Assembly: GCF_910592395.1 (NCBI RefSeq)
Contig: NC_088324.1
Location: forward strand, 11,992,953 to 12,056,952
Length of the DNA: 64,000 nucleotides
Reading direction: 5' to 3'
Source: Lineus longissimus
Lineage: Eukaryota; Nemertea; Pilidiophora; Heteronemertea; Lineidae
The position numbers and the translations under genes were made by a program. A model generated the notes under the pieces. It had not been told where the DNA came from, did not search any database, and was given only the letters and a program-made list of their open reading frames with translations. This document shows, piece by piece, positions 38,499 to 50,300 of the stretch (positions are counted from its first letter, which is position 1; each line of letters opens with the position of its first letter).

Positions 38499-39944
38499 TC
38501 AATAAACGTCGTAAAGTAGGTAGGACTTCAGCAGGGTCGGCAATGGTAATCGCTCCACCTTTTCTGGGAAGACAAGACCAGTAGCGGTTCGTATGGACAA
38601 CCTTGCAAGATGTTTCAACCTCACTGGTACAGCAAGCGAGAGGAGAATGCCCTTCTCTTCGTCCTTTAAGTCCGGAGAGACTATTATAGCTGATGGGGAG
38701 AAACTTTCGGAGGCACTCAATATCAGATCTAAGAGTTCTTCACGTTCTAGTAACTTTGGGAAATGTGTCAGGAATCCGAATGGATCCTTAATCAAGCAGT
38801 TCCTCGTCGCTTGTCTAAAGGATATCCGAGCGCCGTACCTTAGAAGCAGCTGAGTAATGTCTAATGAAGGTTTTCTCTGGTAGACGAAGTATTCATACAG
38901 CGGTGTCAAGGACGGCAAGTCATAGGCTGCAAGCTCACAATGGACATTGGGATCAGCACCGTGCTGGAGGAGTAAGGCAATGATCTCTTTCTGACAGTCG
39001 TGCGTTGTGCATGCAGCTAGGAGAGGGGTCAGGCCATCTTCATTACACTCTTTTACATTGGCACCGTGTGCCAGGAGCAGTTTGCATATTTCCAGAAGAC
39101 CACAGGAGACGGCAAAAGTCAGAGCGTGGGTGTTTCTGCCGATGCACCGCTTGTAAGCACCATGTTCTAATAAAAGAGTGGTTAGGTCAACATTACCTCC
39201 CAAAATAGCAAAGTACAATGCTCTCTTTTCATCAAATCTTGCCAGTGATTTGAAATCAATGTCGGCCTTGTATTCGAGGAGTGTTTTCACTGCGTCCAGG
39301 TTTTGTTCTTTGCATGCTGTCATCAAAGGTGTGTAACCGCTCCGTGAGAGAGAGTTAGGATTTGCACCAAATTCCAACAGCAGTTCCAGACACTTGAGGT
39401 TCTCCAGAGGAATAACGTTTATCTCATTACCTAGAAAGTATCTGTTGTTTGGGGATACACCATTCTCGAGCAACAACCTGGTGCAGTTGATGTGATTGTT
39501 CGAGATTGCTAAATTTATTGGTTCAATGCTAAGATATCCCAAAGCCTGAGCATCTAAAGATTGAGTAGTATCGTTGACGAAATTCAATTGCGCCCCTTGT
39601 TCTATCAAAAGTTTCAGGCACTCAAAGCTGCCATGTTTAGCTGCAATGTGGACAGGTCTGTAATCTATGGCGTCAGCTATATCAATATCTGCACCCTTTT
39701 CTAAAAGATGTGCAGCACAATCAACATTGTTGTCATAGACAGCGTAATGTAGAGGTCGAAGTCCTTTTATGATCGGCCCATTAACAGCGCCACCACAATC
39801 AAGAGCAACATCAATGTCCTTGAGAGGAGAACGGAAGATGATCAAGTCCCGGAGGAGTATTTGGATGTTTGACCATGCACTTGTATCGCCTGCTAATGGA
39901 TGATTCTCCACCGGTTTGTCAGCATCATCCGCGGATTCGGCCAT
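38499..39944 (-). CDS. Ankyrin repeat and SOCS box protein (ASB-type), upstream paralogue
   Basis: Probable Cullin-5/Elongin substrate receptor, paralogous to the neighbour at 36845-38296. The single coding exon gives 481 residues, starting at MAESADD. I chose this ATG because an acceptor (CATATTTTTCAG, exon start 39956) lies 12 bases upstream. A longer open frame to 40040 is intron read-through. Ankyrin repeats occupy about residues 50-400 (LRPLHYAVYDNNVDCAAHLL, YRPVHIAAKHGSFECLKLL, GYTPLMTACKEQNLDAVKTL, GLTPLLAACTTHDC, LLLQHGADPN). The SOCS box is at the end (LARLSIRTATG, VERLPLPTLLKSYLLYD). A consensus donor follows the stop by 12 bp, so the mRNA continues by splicing into either a 3' UTR exon or the next ASB gene. 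Its length is within two residues of the paralogue. Confidence 0.85.
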   Translation of the reverse strand: MAESADDADKPVENHPLAGDTSAWSNIQILLRDLIIFRSPLKDIDVALDCGGAVNGPIIKGLRPLHYAVYDNNVDCAAHLLEKGADIDIADAIDYRPVHIAAKHGSFECLKLLIEQGAQLNFVNDTTQSLDAQALGYLSIEPINLAISNNHINCTRLLLENGVSPNNRYFLGNEINVIPLENLKCLELLLEFGANPNSLSRSGYTPLMTACKEQNLDAVKTLLEYKADIDFKSLARFDEKRALYFAILGGNVDLTTLLLEHGAYKRCIGRNTHALTFAVSCGLLEICKLLLAHGANVKECNEDGLTPLLAACTTHDCQKEIIALLLQHGADPNVHCELAAYDLPSLTPLYEYFVYQRKPSLDITQLLLRYGARISFRQATRNCLIKDPFGFLTHFPKLLEREELLDLILSASESFSPSAIIVSPDLKDEEKGILLSLAVPVRLKHLARLSIRTATGLVFPEKVERLPLPTLLKSYLLYDVY

Positions 39945-39956
39945 CGGGTACTGGGT

Positions 39957-41258
39957 CTGAAAAATATGGACAAAAAGAAGATTTAAAAAGTACCATTTGA
40001 TTACCCATAAAACACCACAGCGTTTAGAAAGTGTGCTCAAGCTTGTCCCTGAAGTTAGATGGATGAACGCTGAGTAAGGTAGGCTAAAATCTGAAGATAA
40101 TTACTTGAAGTTTGGTAGCTAAACAGCCACAGGAGATCAGTGGCCTGAGCACCCAGCTCATCCAACAGGTAGAGTGAGTGACAATTACTCTTGATTGATA
40201 AAGATGGGTCAAGGGAAGATATGAAAGGTCACAATTACAAAACTTACAAAGCAGATTTTAGATGTTTCTGCAGATATGAGGTGTAGGGGTGATGGCAGCT
40301 ATTACTACCTGGAGGTTCAAGTGGACATAAACAGTTTTTGAACATGCAAACATAGCCCCTACTTACAGAACACTACCACAAGTGATCAGGATCTATGCAG
40401 TAAAAGCTACCTCCATCTCTAAGCTGCTAGCATTCTCTAGTAGCATCTTTTTCCAGCTGTAGACTGCTTGCTTTACCTGATCAGCTTAGTGGGGTAGACA
40501 GAGGCATATAACCAATGAATCTACCTACGCATGTGTTTTGGATGAAATCCATCAGGGCAAGTGAGATAGTTTTGGCGTTTATCTTTATTGCATACCTCAC
40601 AATACCAAAATATATGCACAGGCACTGCTTATTTGACTAGAATCTGGGCATTCAACCCTCCTTCAATGACGACTGTCCCCAGATGGTCCCCCTTTGGATG
40701 GGCGAAAGGTTTGATCTCTAAGAGTGGAAATGGGAAATGACACTTTGTTTGGTGACCTGCAAGGGGGCTATAATTCCCCCTGCCCTCCCCGCTAGACAGA
40801 TAATTGTGACTCCCCCCTCCCCTCCACCTCCCCCCCCCCCCCCCCCCCCACAAGCCCTCTGACAACCCGTCTGGGAAAATTGCAGTTGAATTGCGTGAAT
40901 GGCCTCTATGTACTGTGAGATCGGAGAGACCCCTTTCGGCGACTTTGTATAACCTCAAAGGGCCATGAGGCAGGAGCAGAGGGGCTAATTTGGCCATCTT
41001 CAGGTGACTACTAGACCCATGCAGTGAGGGCCCTGGGTCATGTCAGCTAGATTCAGCACTTAACATATTCCTCGTATAAGTGTGAATCATTTCAACGTCA
41101 CAGTGAGATGTGAGAGACCCCTATTGGCGACTTTGTCTTGCCTGCCTATGGTGTCCCTTTAAATCTCCCGACTGTGGTGTCCCTTTAACGGGCACCTGCC
41201 ATGATGACGTCACAACATCCACCTCCTGCCATCGTAAACATTGGATACGATAAACAAC
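39957..41258. other. Head-to-head spacer between ASB pair and ARM/FN3 gene
   Basis: About 1.3 kb that should carry promoters for the ASB pair (minus) and the ARM/FN3 gene (plus). Minus-strand donor candidates for an ASB 5' UTR exon exist (for example ATCAG|GTAAAG near 40477), but none is decisive. It holds a C homopolymer at about 40830-40850. A short direct repeat, GAGAGACCCCT(T/A)T.GGCGACTTTG, occurs near 40925 and 41112, and GGTGTCCCTTTAA occurs twice near 41149-41188. Confidence 0.5.
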
Positions 41259-41294
41259 ATGGCTGCCGAAAATGAAAAATTCCAGGGAACGTGA
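41257..41294 (+). promoter_or_regulatory. YY1-like site with short uORF upstream of ARM/FN3 gene
   Basis: ACATGGCTGCC at 41257-41267 resembles the YY1 motif that often overlaps transcription starts of housekeeping genes. The same ATG (41259) opens an 11-codon ORF that stops at 41294, 82 bp before the main start. Whether it is transcribed is inference. Confidence 0.3.
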
Positions 41295-41376
41295 TACAAA
41301 TGTGCTGTTTATGAAAAATCGACACCGATTTAGAGTTTGAAAAGTATTTGATCGTTACCTTGTCAAAGATACTGCC

Positions 41377-44300
41377 ATGTCGTCCGAAACACAGAAGTTA
41401 AATTGGTTGGGAAATGACTATTTTGTGTCCCTAATGCTTGCGAATGAACATTCGCATTCTGCTCTCGAAATGTTGGTAGACGATCTCCACACGGATAAAG
41501 AGAGAACGATCAGTCAATTTCTTTGTCATTCCGGCTCCGAAGACTTTCTATGGGGACTCATCAGACTCCTTGGAGACAGCAGTTCACGGTAGGTACACAA
41601 AAAAGTTATGAAAAGATTGCATATTGAAAGAATTTGTAGCTGGTTTTGCAAGAATTGTTGACTCGAAGTTTATAGAAAGGCCACTACGCGGCGCTGTCAA
41701 ATTTAAAGCTGAACTGTGTAAAAAATGTCAGCTTGGTAGAGAAAAGTGCATAGCTTGCTCTTTTTTTGTTCACCTCTGCAGCGCTGCTAGACATGATCTC
41801 TTGTCAGTCTTGACAATGTTGACTCGATAGCGGCCAGTATGCCTAAATCACATTGAAACTAAAGACCGATGGCACGGTACTTGAACCGTATGTTCATTAC
41901 GATATTGATATATTGACCGTAAATATTGGTACAGTATAGTAATGAATTATTCACTGAAGGTCAATTCAATCAGGGAGTGTCAAATGAACCAGAAGATATT
42001 GATCCTTTTACATAAACACAAGGGGTATTGTACCAAGACTAATTTCTGATCAATATGAGGCTGCTGGGAACGATGCCTTAAGACTGTATGACCCTACAGA
42101 TCACCGGAAGACAGTAGGCCCAAACCTGATTGGCTCCCATCTGTATGCAACAAAAAGCTCAATAACAAGAAGCAAAAGGGCGATGAAGAACAAAAGACTA
42201 AAGTCAGATTTACCCACAAGCATGCCTGCAAAGACGAATTACTTTGTGTGGCATGATTTATTGCGGAGTTGAGTGCCAGCATGATCTGAAAGCAACATTG
42301 CAAATTGATCTCCATCAAAATTTCTCTTAAGTTGTCCAAAAGCTGTATCGATTACAGTTTGGTATTGTACGGTTGCTTAGGAATGACCGATAGATCACTT
42401 CAGGGGGCTCAGAATTACCACCATACGGGGTACCATAGAACGAGGAATATCTGAACGAGTACTGTTACATGTACCCAGATTGATTGATGTTTTGTATTTT
42501 CCTTTGGAAATTGTAATTATTTGGCGCTGCATGTTGAGAATTTGCATTAACGAATCAGTAGACCTATTGTAATCAGGATTTATAGTAAAATATATTGCCC
42601 TAAATAACCCTTTGACATTTTAAACTCTGAGTGATAGTCCTGTCTCCCTGAAAAGGACTGTTCAAAGTATGTGCATTGTTCTTCAGTCTTAGGATTCTAA
42701 TTAATCTTACTGATATATTCCCCTTTGTTCGTAACTTTAAAAACTTCAAAAGTTTGATGTGCCCAAATTTTGTTTTGCGGTACCAATCATGCCAATGTAC
42801 AGTTCGATTGTTGTTCCTTTGGAAGGCCTCTACCCCCTAGTGTGATATTCATGGCTAATGACAAAGCAGGACCTAACTAATATTTACCATTAGTAATGGT
42901 CTACTAATCTGCGACTAGAGCCATTTCATCTAAGTCGCAGATCCACTAATACAGAAAACATAAAACTAATGAAATGTCTTGCTGCTTAAACTTTAGGACT
43001 CGCAAGACTAGCAATCGCTGTTTGTTTTCGAAGAAGTCCTAATCTTGAGTCCTTGACAGAGTGCGTTATTTTTGAGAAGGCAAGTTCTATGCCTTAGGCC
43101 TTGGGCAAAAACAGCAAGCCTAAAGTGGGAAGTGGCGTATATGGTTCACTCATAAGAGCAAGTCAGAAAAAAGACTAATGGATGCCGTCAGTCAGTTAAC
43201 CTGGCTTCAATTGGTAACCAGTTTTATAATCAAAATTCTCTTTACAGAGTTGCTGGAAACTCCGCTTACATCATTGGAACCTTAGCCGAGAGCGAGTTCG
43301 GGTGCTACAGGGTTCTCTCCCTCATCACAACAAGTCAAAAGAAGACAGATGGGCGTCGGGTGCTTGACGATCTGACTAAGATGCTGGCGTTTGATGATGC
43401 AGAAAGTGTTATGAATGCAGCAGGAACAATTGGAACTTTGGTAAGGACATATTAGAGCACGTAGAGTAGTATAATGCAGATGAAGTTTTAAGTCCTGTTC
43501 TTTGAACATACATTGTACATGATATACTGGGACACTTTTCAAATAGAATCCATGCTAGAAGTACTTGCACATCACAAGCTTATAACAATATTTTTGATGA
43601 TAAATATTGACATCCAATTTATGTACATGTACATTTTCATACAGGTATATTATGACACCGAGCATGAAATTCCTTCTGAAGTGTAAATGTATGAGATTGT
43701 GAGATTTTCCCGGGGCTTGTTTAGTCTCGTGTCCTGTGTCTCTGTTGTTGGCTGATCCAATTGAATATCAGTGTTTGCTTATTATGATTGGGTGACCAGT
43801 GAAACGTAAAATATGTTTGGCCTGGGAAAGAATATGATAAGCTTGTGACCTCAGGCAAGAAACTTTGATAGATCTCCGAGCCGAATTGATTGTGACTTGT
43901 TTATTTGTAAAATTAAAACGTTTGCCCCCAAAAGATACAAAGAATGGCAAGGTCTGTGTAGTGTCAAACTCATCAGTATCTTTTTAAGGCAGAAGAGGAG
44001 TGCAGAAGAAGCTCAGAGTATTTTGCATATTCTCAAGAGTATTTTGCATATTCTCAAGAGTATTTTGCATATTCTTATGATCTTTAGGCTGAGACGCATG
44101 AAGGCCGCCAGTGGATGATGGGGGAATCGTGCCTCATTCAAATGATAGATAACATAACTCACTTATTGATTAACGACAACATTTGGACAGCTAGTAATGC
44201 AGCTCTTGTCCTAGCAAGGTGAGTGATAACCGGTATTGATAACTAGTTTAGTAGTAGTCAGATTTTCAAAAAGTTGAATTGAAATTAAACTCAAGTTTTA

Positions 44301-47300
44301 GTCCCAGAAAATTAGTGTGCTGGATTAGTCTTAGCGGTAGTATTGTGACGTTTATTGTAAAGGTATACACAGAGCACAAAAATGTATAAATACTGCGTGA
44401 ATTTAAAGAAAATAAACCACACAGCCATAAAGGAGTAATTCTTCTCAAGTGTGCGGTAATTCAACATACATGTAGTCGCCAAACACGTATTTCACAACTG
44501 GTATACCTTATCCATGAGTGCTATAGAGTGATCGCCCTGGTATTTGGACACTGAGCCGAAACAGCACAAGGCAATGAAAAAGAATGGTGCCTCATATGGA
44601 CCAGAGCCCAGCCTCCAGCTTTCAGGAGCAGGCCTATTCCTCAAACTTAAACGAACACTTAACTGCTACAACGTTGTTTTTGACACCCAACCCACCCAAA
44701 AGCTTATTGTCCGAGATTAAAATCCCAGGCTGTGATTAAATCCAAATTAAGACTGGATTAAATTCTAGACTTGAATTATTAAAATCTGTTCGCTGCCTAA
44801 ACATACAAGTTATCACTATTATGAACTTAGTAAACATTATCAATGGTATTATAAATAAGATTGTGGCTATTCTTAGAATGCAAGTTTGAAAATGTTCTAT
44901 GAGAGTTGTCACTCGGAATCGTTTGATTAATTATTACCATTCTCTGGAGCGTGGTGCGTCGATAAACATGAAAACAGGACATTGTGATTGTCAGTGCTGA
45001 TATGCTAATGTTCCGGGTCATGATCTGCCTGGTTTGGTAGTTTTCAAAAGAAGCTTTGATAATTTACATTTATCTTATTACTGATAAAGTGCTTCATTGA
45101 TGTGTGAAGATGAGCATCAGTTTAATAAAATCATGACTTACATGTATATATGCTGTCAAAATTGAATAGTGAAAGATATTTGGATTAGAAAACATTCAAT
45201 ACATTGACATAGTATCATTAGATTTGACCACTGCACCCGAACAAAAGAATGGCTGCAAGTCCTAAAGTTGTCCTCATACTGCCCTTTGTCGAGGCTACAA
45301 GATAATAAAGCAACTTTCTACTTTGCAGGGTAACGATAGCAGAGGAGGGCTGCTTCAAGTTGTTAGAACACAGCGAATCACAGAGCATTCTATCTCAGTT
45401 GATACAATCGTTAGGGGTGGATGAGGCTGGTAAGTATGTGGCACTCCCCCCCCTTTCCAAAATCCTCTTGCCCTGACCATGCAGATGGTATCAACATTGT
45501 GATTTCAATCAGGCGCGATATAGGCAGTACTGTCTTTGGATCACTTTGTCTCAGCACATGATACGCGTTAACATGCTCCTCCCATTGCATTGATTGGAAC
45601 ACCTCTCTCATTGGAATGACTGACTTTCTGATTAAACAGAGTTGCAGTGAAGTCAGTTTAATACTGCAGTTATACACCTCATTGACAGTGACATTGAGGA
45701 TATCTATAATATGATATTTAAGAGGTTTCCAAGTTCGTTCTTCTCGTTCTTTTCAGGGCGGGGCATGAATGCTGCGTTTGCCATTGGTCGTTTGTGTGAC
45801 ATGGACATTGGACGGACACGGTTATTAGGAATGCTCGAATCTGAAAAAATGGTGTGTATATATGACTCTTGTCGCTTCACTGAATCTTGTCTTGGAATGA
45901 TACTCCTACTGTTGTTATTATAATGAGAAGGTTGATTCTGTTTCTATGGTCACGGTCACAAATCAAATAAGTTATCGATTCACATCTTATTTCTCAGTTT
46001 CACTCCCAATATTCTGATTAATAAGTCAGCAAACATGTTCCGACATCACTCCCACTTGTCACCACGTTTTTGTTTCCAGATCACATCACTTGCTAAGATG
46101 TTGTCATGCAGTGATTTAGGTGCTAGTAAAAATGCATGTTTTGCCATAAGCTGTTTGGCGACGACGCCGGAGGGGCATGCGCGCTTATTAAACAATATCT
46201 ATGCCGACGATGTGATAAAGACGTTAGGGAAACTGCTGCCGTCTGAGGACAATGAAACAGGATGGTTTGCGGCAATGTAAGTGAATCATTTACCCAAGTG
46301 GTGTGTTCTTCTCTTGTGTCTTATGTCAATTCAAATATCAGTTGAGGAAATGCCTTGTATCGTTGAACTGTAAACCACTAGATTTATTTATGAAATTATA
46401 TCCACTGTTATCAATTGCAAATTGTGTGAACTAATTAACTATAATGTAAGTAATGGTAGCTTCTCTATAATCTTTAGGACATTACGTACGGTAGCTAGTC
46501 AGCCTAGAGGTTGTATGAAGCTCAGGGATAATGGTGAAGTTGTGAAAGCATTAAAGGTAAGTTATGCTTGTGCTCATGTTTGGAAAGCTCGAGCAGCACT
46601 GGTAGAGTAGAACCTCTCCATGAAGGACACCATTCAGACTGTCAAATGCTGTGGTGTCCTGATTACAGGGGTCAAAATGAGTGGAAACCACGAAGGTGAG
46701 ACCAAAGACAGTGTCTGCAATAGAGGGAGGTGTCTGCTAAGGGATGATGCACTGTAATTGTATTTTAGGGAAGTTACACTCCTAAAGTATTTCCTCAGTC
46801 AAACCATAACAAGATCTTGTTTTCCTTACAGTTGATTATAGGAGACCAGAAAACAAACAGTGATCTGAAAGAGGAAGCTAAAGCCACATTAGAAATACTC
46901 AAAAGACTAGAGAAACCTCTACCTCCTAATATTGAAGTGAAAGGGCCTCATGTGGTGGAGGCAAGTTGGTCTGAAGTCACAACCCGGGGGAACTTCCCTG
47001 TCAGGTATCAGCTTTATGAAGGTGAGCAACTGAGAAAGAAGGTAAAGCCCACATTAGATACTGAAGGCTAGGGAAACTTCTTCCTCGTGATATTGATGTG
47101 AAGGCTAGGCCGGCCCTCCATGTTGTATCAGGTACCCATAATTCCTACCAAGTTGTGCAGAGCAAATCCTTGCAAATTCAAAAGAGGAAAAAAAACTACC
47201 ATCTAAGTGTAGAAAGTATCTTTTCAGGTGAAAAAGTAGTTTATTATGACCGTGAACCCCATGCGACTGTAAAAGGCCTTCAGCCATTTTCTCAATATTC

Positions 47301-50300
47301 ATTCAAAATCCGTGCCATAACCGAGGGAGACGAAAGCCCCCTGAGCGAGACGATAACGATCACGACGGAGGAATCAGGTATGTGATCTTTGACATGTCAC
47401 TTTGCTATGATTGCCACAGCTTTTAAATGAGACCTCAAGAGTCAAACTGAGATCGTTGCACCTGCCGTGGATGCTAGGGCAAGCAGTATGACTCATCCGG
47501 AATTTCTTGTGATTGATTGAGTCTTACTTTCTGACTGAAGCCAGAATCACTGCATGCAACAAATGCTCACTCACTCATCCCGGCAACTTGACATTTCTAT
47601 ATCAACTTACCACCACATCCCTCCAGGCATTATGGTCCTGAGCCACATGAGTAAACGCCAACACAAATCTTCCTTCTTTCAGTACCTGGACCTCCGACCC
47701 ACCTACGAATGGCTGGCTCAACAACCACCCAACTCAAAGTAGTCTGGGAGCCCCCTGATGTCCCCAATGGTATATTGAAAGGGTATTACGTTTATCAGGG
47801 ACGACAATTGGTAGAATCTACATATGAGTTGAGTTCAATTATAACGGGGCTCCAACCAAGTACATCTTATGAGATTCAGGTATGTTTATCCTCAATCCAT
47901 TCTCAATCATGTGATCCTCAGATCACTTCACTGATAACAGCTTAAAAATCTTTGTGCCAAATTATATTTCATAAACTTTCTCTGTATTGGTCTGTTTTGC
48001 TAAGCACTGTCCTTTTCCAGGTCTGTGCTTCCACTGCTAAGGGCAAGGGGCCGAAGTCAATTGTTTGTGGAACAACGTCAGAACTAGGTGCTCATGCCCC
48101 GGATAAACCCACAGTCACTGTCCTCGGAAGAAACGAGGTTCATGTTTTATGGAGCCCTCCTGAAAACCCCATCGGGAAGATAAACCGGTACGACTTGACG
48201 GTTAATGGGAAAAACGTCTACTCAGGAACTGATCTCAGTTATACAGTGCGGCGTTTGAACCCGGATACAGAATATGCATTTGTTGTGAGCGCTCTCACCA
48301 ACGAGGGGAGGTGTGATAGTAAACCAACCAAGAAGAAGACGAGTAAAGATGAATGTAAGTTGATTTAGCAGTTGTCACCGTAGTTGTGGAATAATTGACA
48401 TCTTGACATGCAATCGTTGGTTGAGGCAGAAGAAAGAGAGGTGGCCCCAGATGGGTTTAAAATTTACAACTAATTGATCAACCATTTGCCGTTTTTCCTC
48501 ATAGTTATGACAATCTTCTCAAAATGACAAACAAACATGAAATATTCCAGATGATGATGGTAATCGACAACCTCTCTATCCCCAACCAAAGAAAGAGAAG
48601 GAGTCTCCACCGAGACAGAAATCGGCAAAACGCAGAAAATCAAGTGTATCAAATTTAGCTGAGAATAAAGAATTGTTGCGGCGGAATTCTGCTCAGGGAA
48701 AGGTAGGTTGACGTTTACTAGTATTAGACTCACAAATATGTCATCATAAGAAAGTACAGTAATGAATATCCTTATTCATACCCTAGGTAAATGAAGCCAT
48801 GATCAAATGCAGGCAGATTGCTTGGAGTTTGGCAGGCAAATGTAACTTACATCACTAGTGTTCCTCATTACACAGTGTTCACTCAAATCATAAGGTCTCT
48901 GTCAAAAGGTAAACAATGTGATCAACTTTTCCTCCAGGTAAGCCCATGGTCACGAACATATCGACCAAGGTCTCTAACCAGCTTCAAAAAGTGGATACCC
49001 CTGCTGTCTGTTGCCCCACCTGTGTATCGGCGAGTTCAGCACCGGCCAAAATCAAATACAAAGCGAAGTTCAGAGGTTGAATATTTCAAAATGTATCTGC
49101 ATGGAACTTAACAAATAAATCCTGGTCATTTTTCAGCAATCATCTGGTCCAACTTCTCCTATTGTCATAATTTCCACATCAAGATATATCTGGCACTCTT
49201 ATTTTCCTAATCTAAAAATGATACCAACCAACCAACCCCTTTGATGTTTATGTCGGACCGAGTCCCGGTCTATGATATATTTCAATAACTCTGATGAATG
49301 AATTTCTTATTTAAGTTCCTGTACAATCATGTGAGTGAAATGTAGTTTTGATAGCTCTGGTACCTGGTACACTTGAGTAGATGACTATTTGTGTGAGCAA
49401 TGTGTGTTATAGATGAGACCCAAAGGTGTGGTGGTTGAACAGTTGAATATTGGTGCACTTCAACATTCTAATTAGGAACGGGTTTAGGAAGCACAATGCT
49501 CAATTCATAATGAAATCTGTTCCTGGGTTGATCATAAACCTATTTTGTATTGCATGTCAATAGAAGGAAAGCATATCTTCCCTGAAGCACCACTTATAGG
49601 AGGACAGCACCTTTCCCACACTTTCCCGATCTCGTTTATCTTTTCATCATGAAATAACAAGAGTTATTCTCATGGCCTCCACCTCAATCTTTTACTACTC
49701 TGTCCAGCCAATCCCTGGTGATCGGGTCACAGGTTTTCCCAGTTGTCCTTTTCCGACTAATTCTTGCACTTGCATTGGTTCTTAACCATATTTTGCTGTA
49801 GTCTAAAAAGGGCCATCTACTCTACTAGTCCAGCATTCGACAAGAGAAACCATGATGAAAATCATCTGTTCATGAGCTGACAGAGTCCAACCCATTTCTC
49901 TTCTGTTCAACAGATTTTCCTTTCATTGAATGACTTTCAATCACCAGGACAGACCATTTGGGTTCAGAGGTGTCAAATTACATACATGTGTATGTTTCCA
50001 GTTTGGATGCATTGTATCTCGGTTCAGCCTACTCAGACCAACTTTTTGATGTCTTAATGTGAACAAAGCTTGGAACATCTCTGTAGTAGCACAAACTTTT
50101 ACCCTTCCAGCGACAGTCGATATCTGAAGAAGCAGAGAAGGTGGTGAATAAAGCCGGACCGCGGCCACCATCATCAGGAGGTTCCAGTACCAGCCACCAG
50201 AGGCGATCGAGTATACCAAAGGAAGACAGATCTGAGGTACTTGAATTAAGAAGATAATGAATTTCATTTGATGGCCTATCGCCTCAGCTTCAGAGCCCGG

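Noticed and set aside
39945-40040. Longer start for the upstream ASB gene
   Set aside because: The extra 32 residues cross a good acceptor (ATTTTTCAG) and look like intron; the ATG at 39944 follows the exon start.
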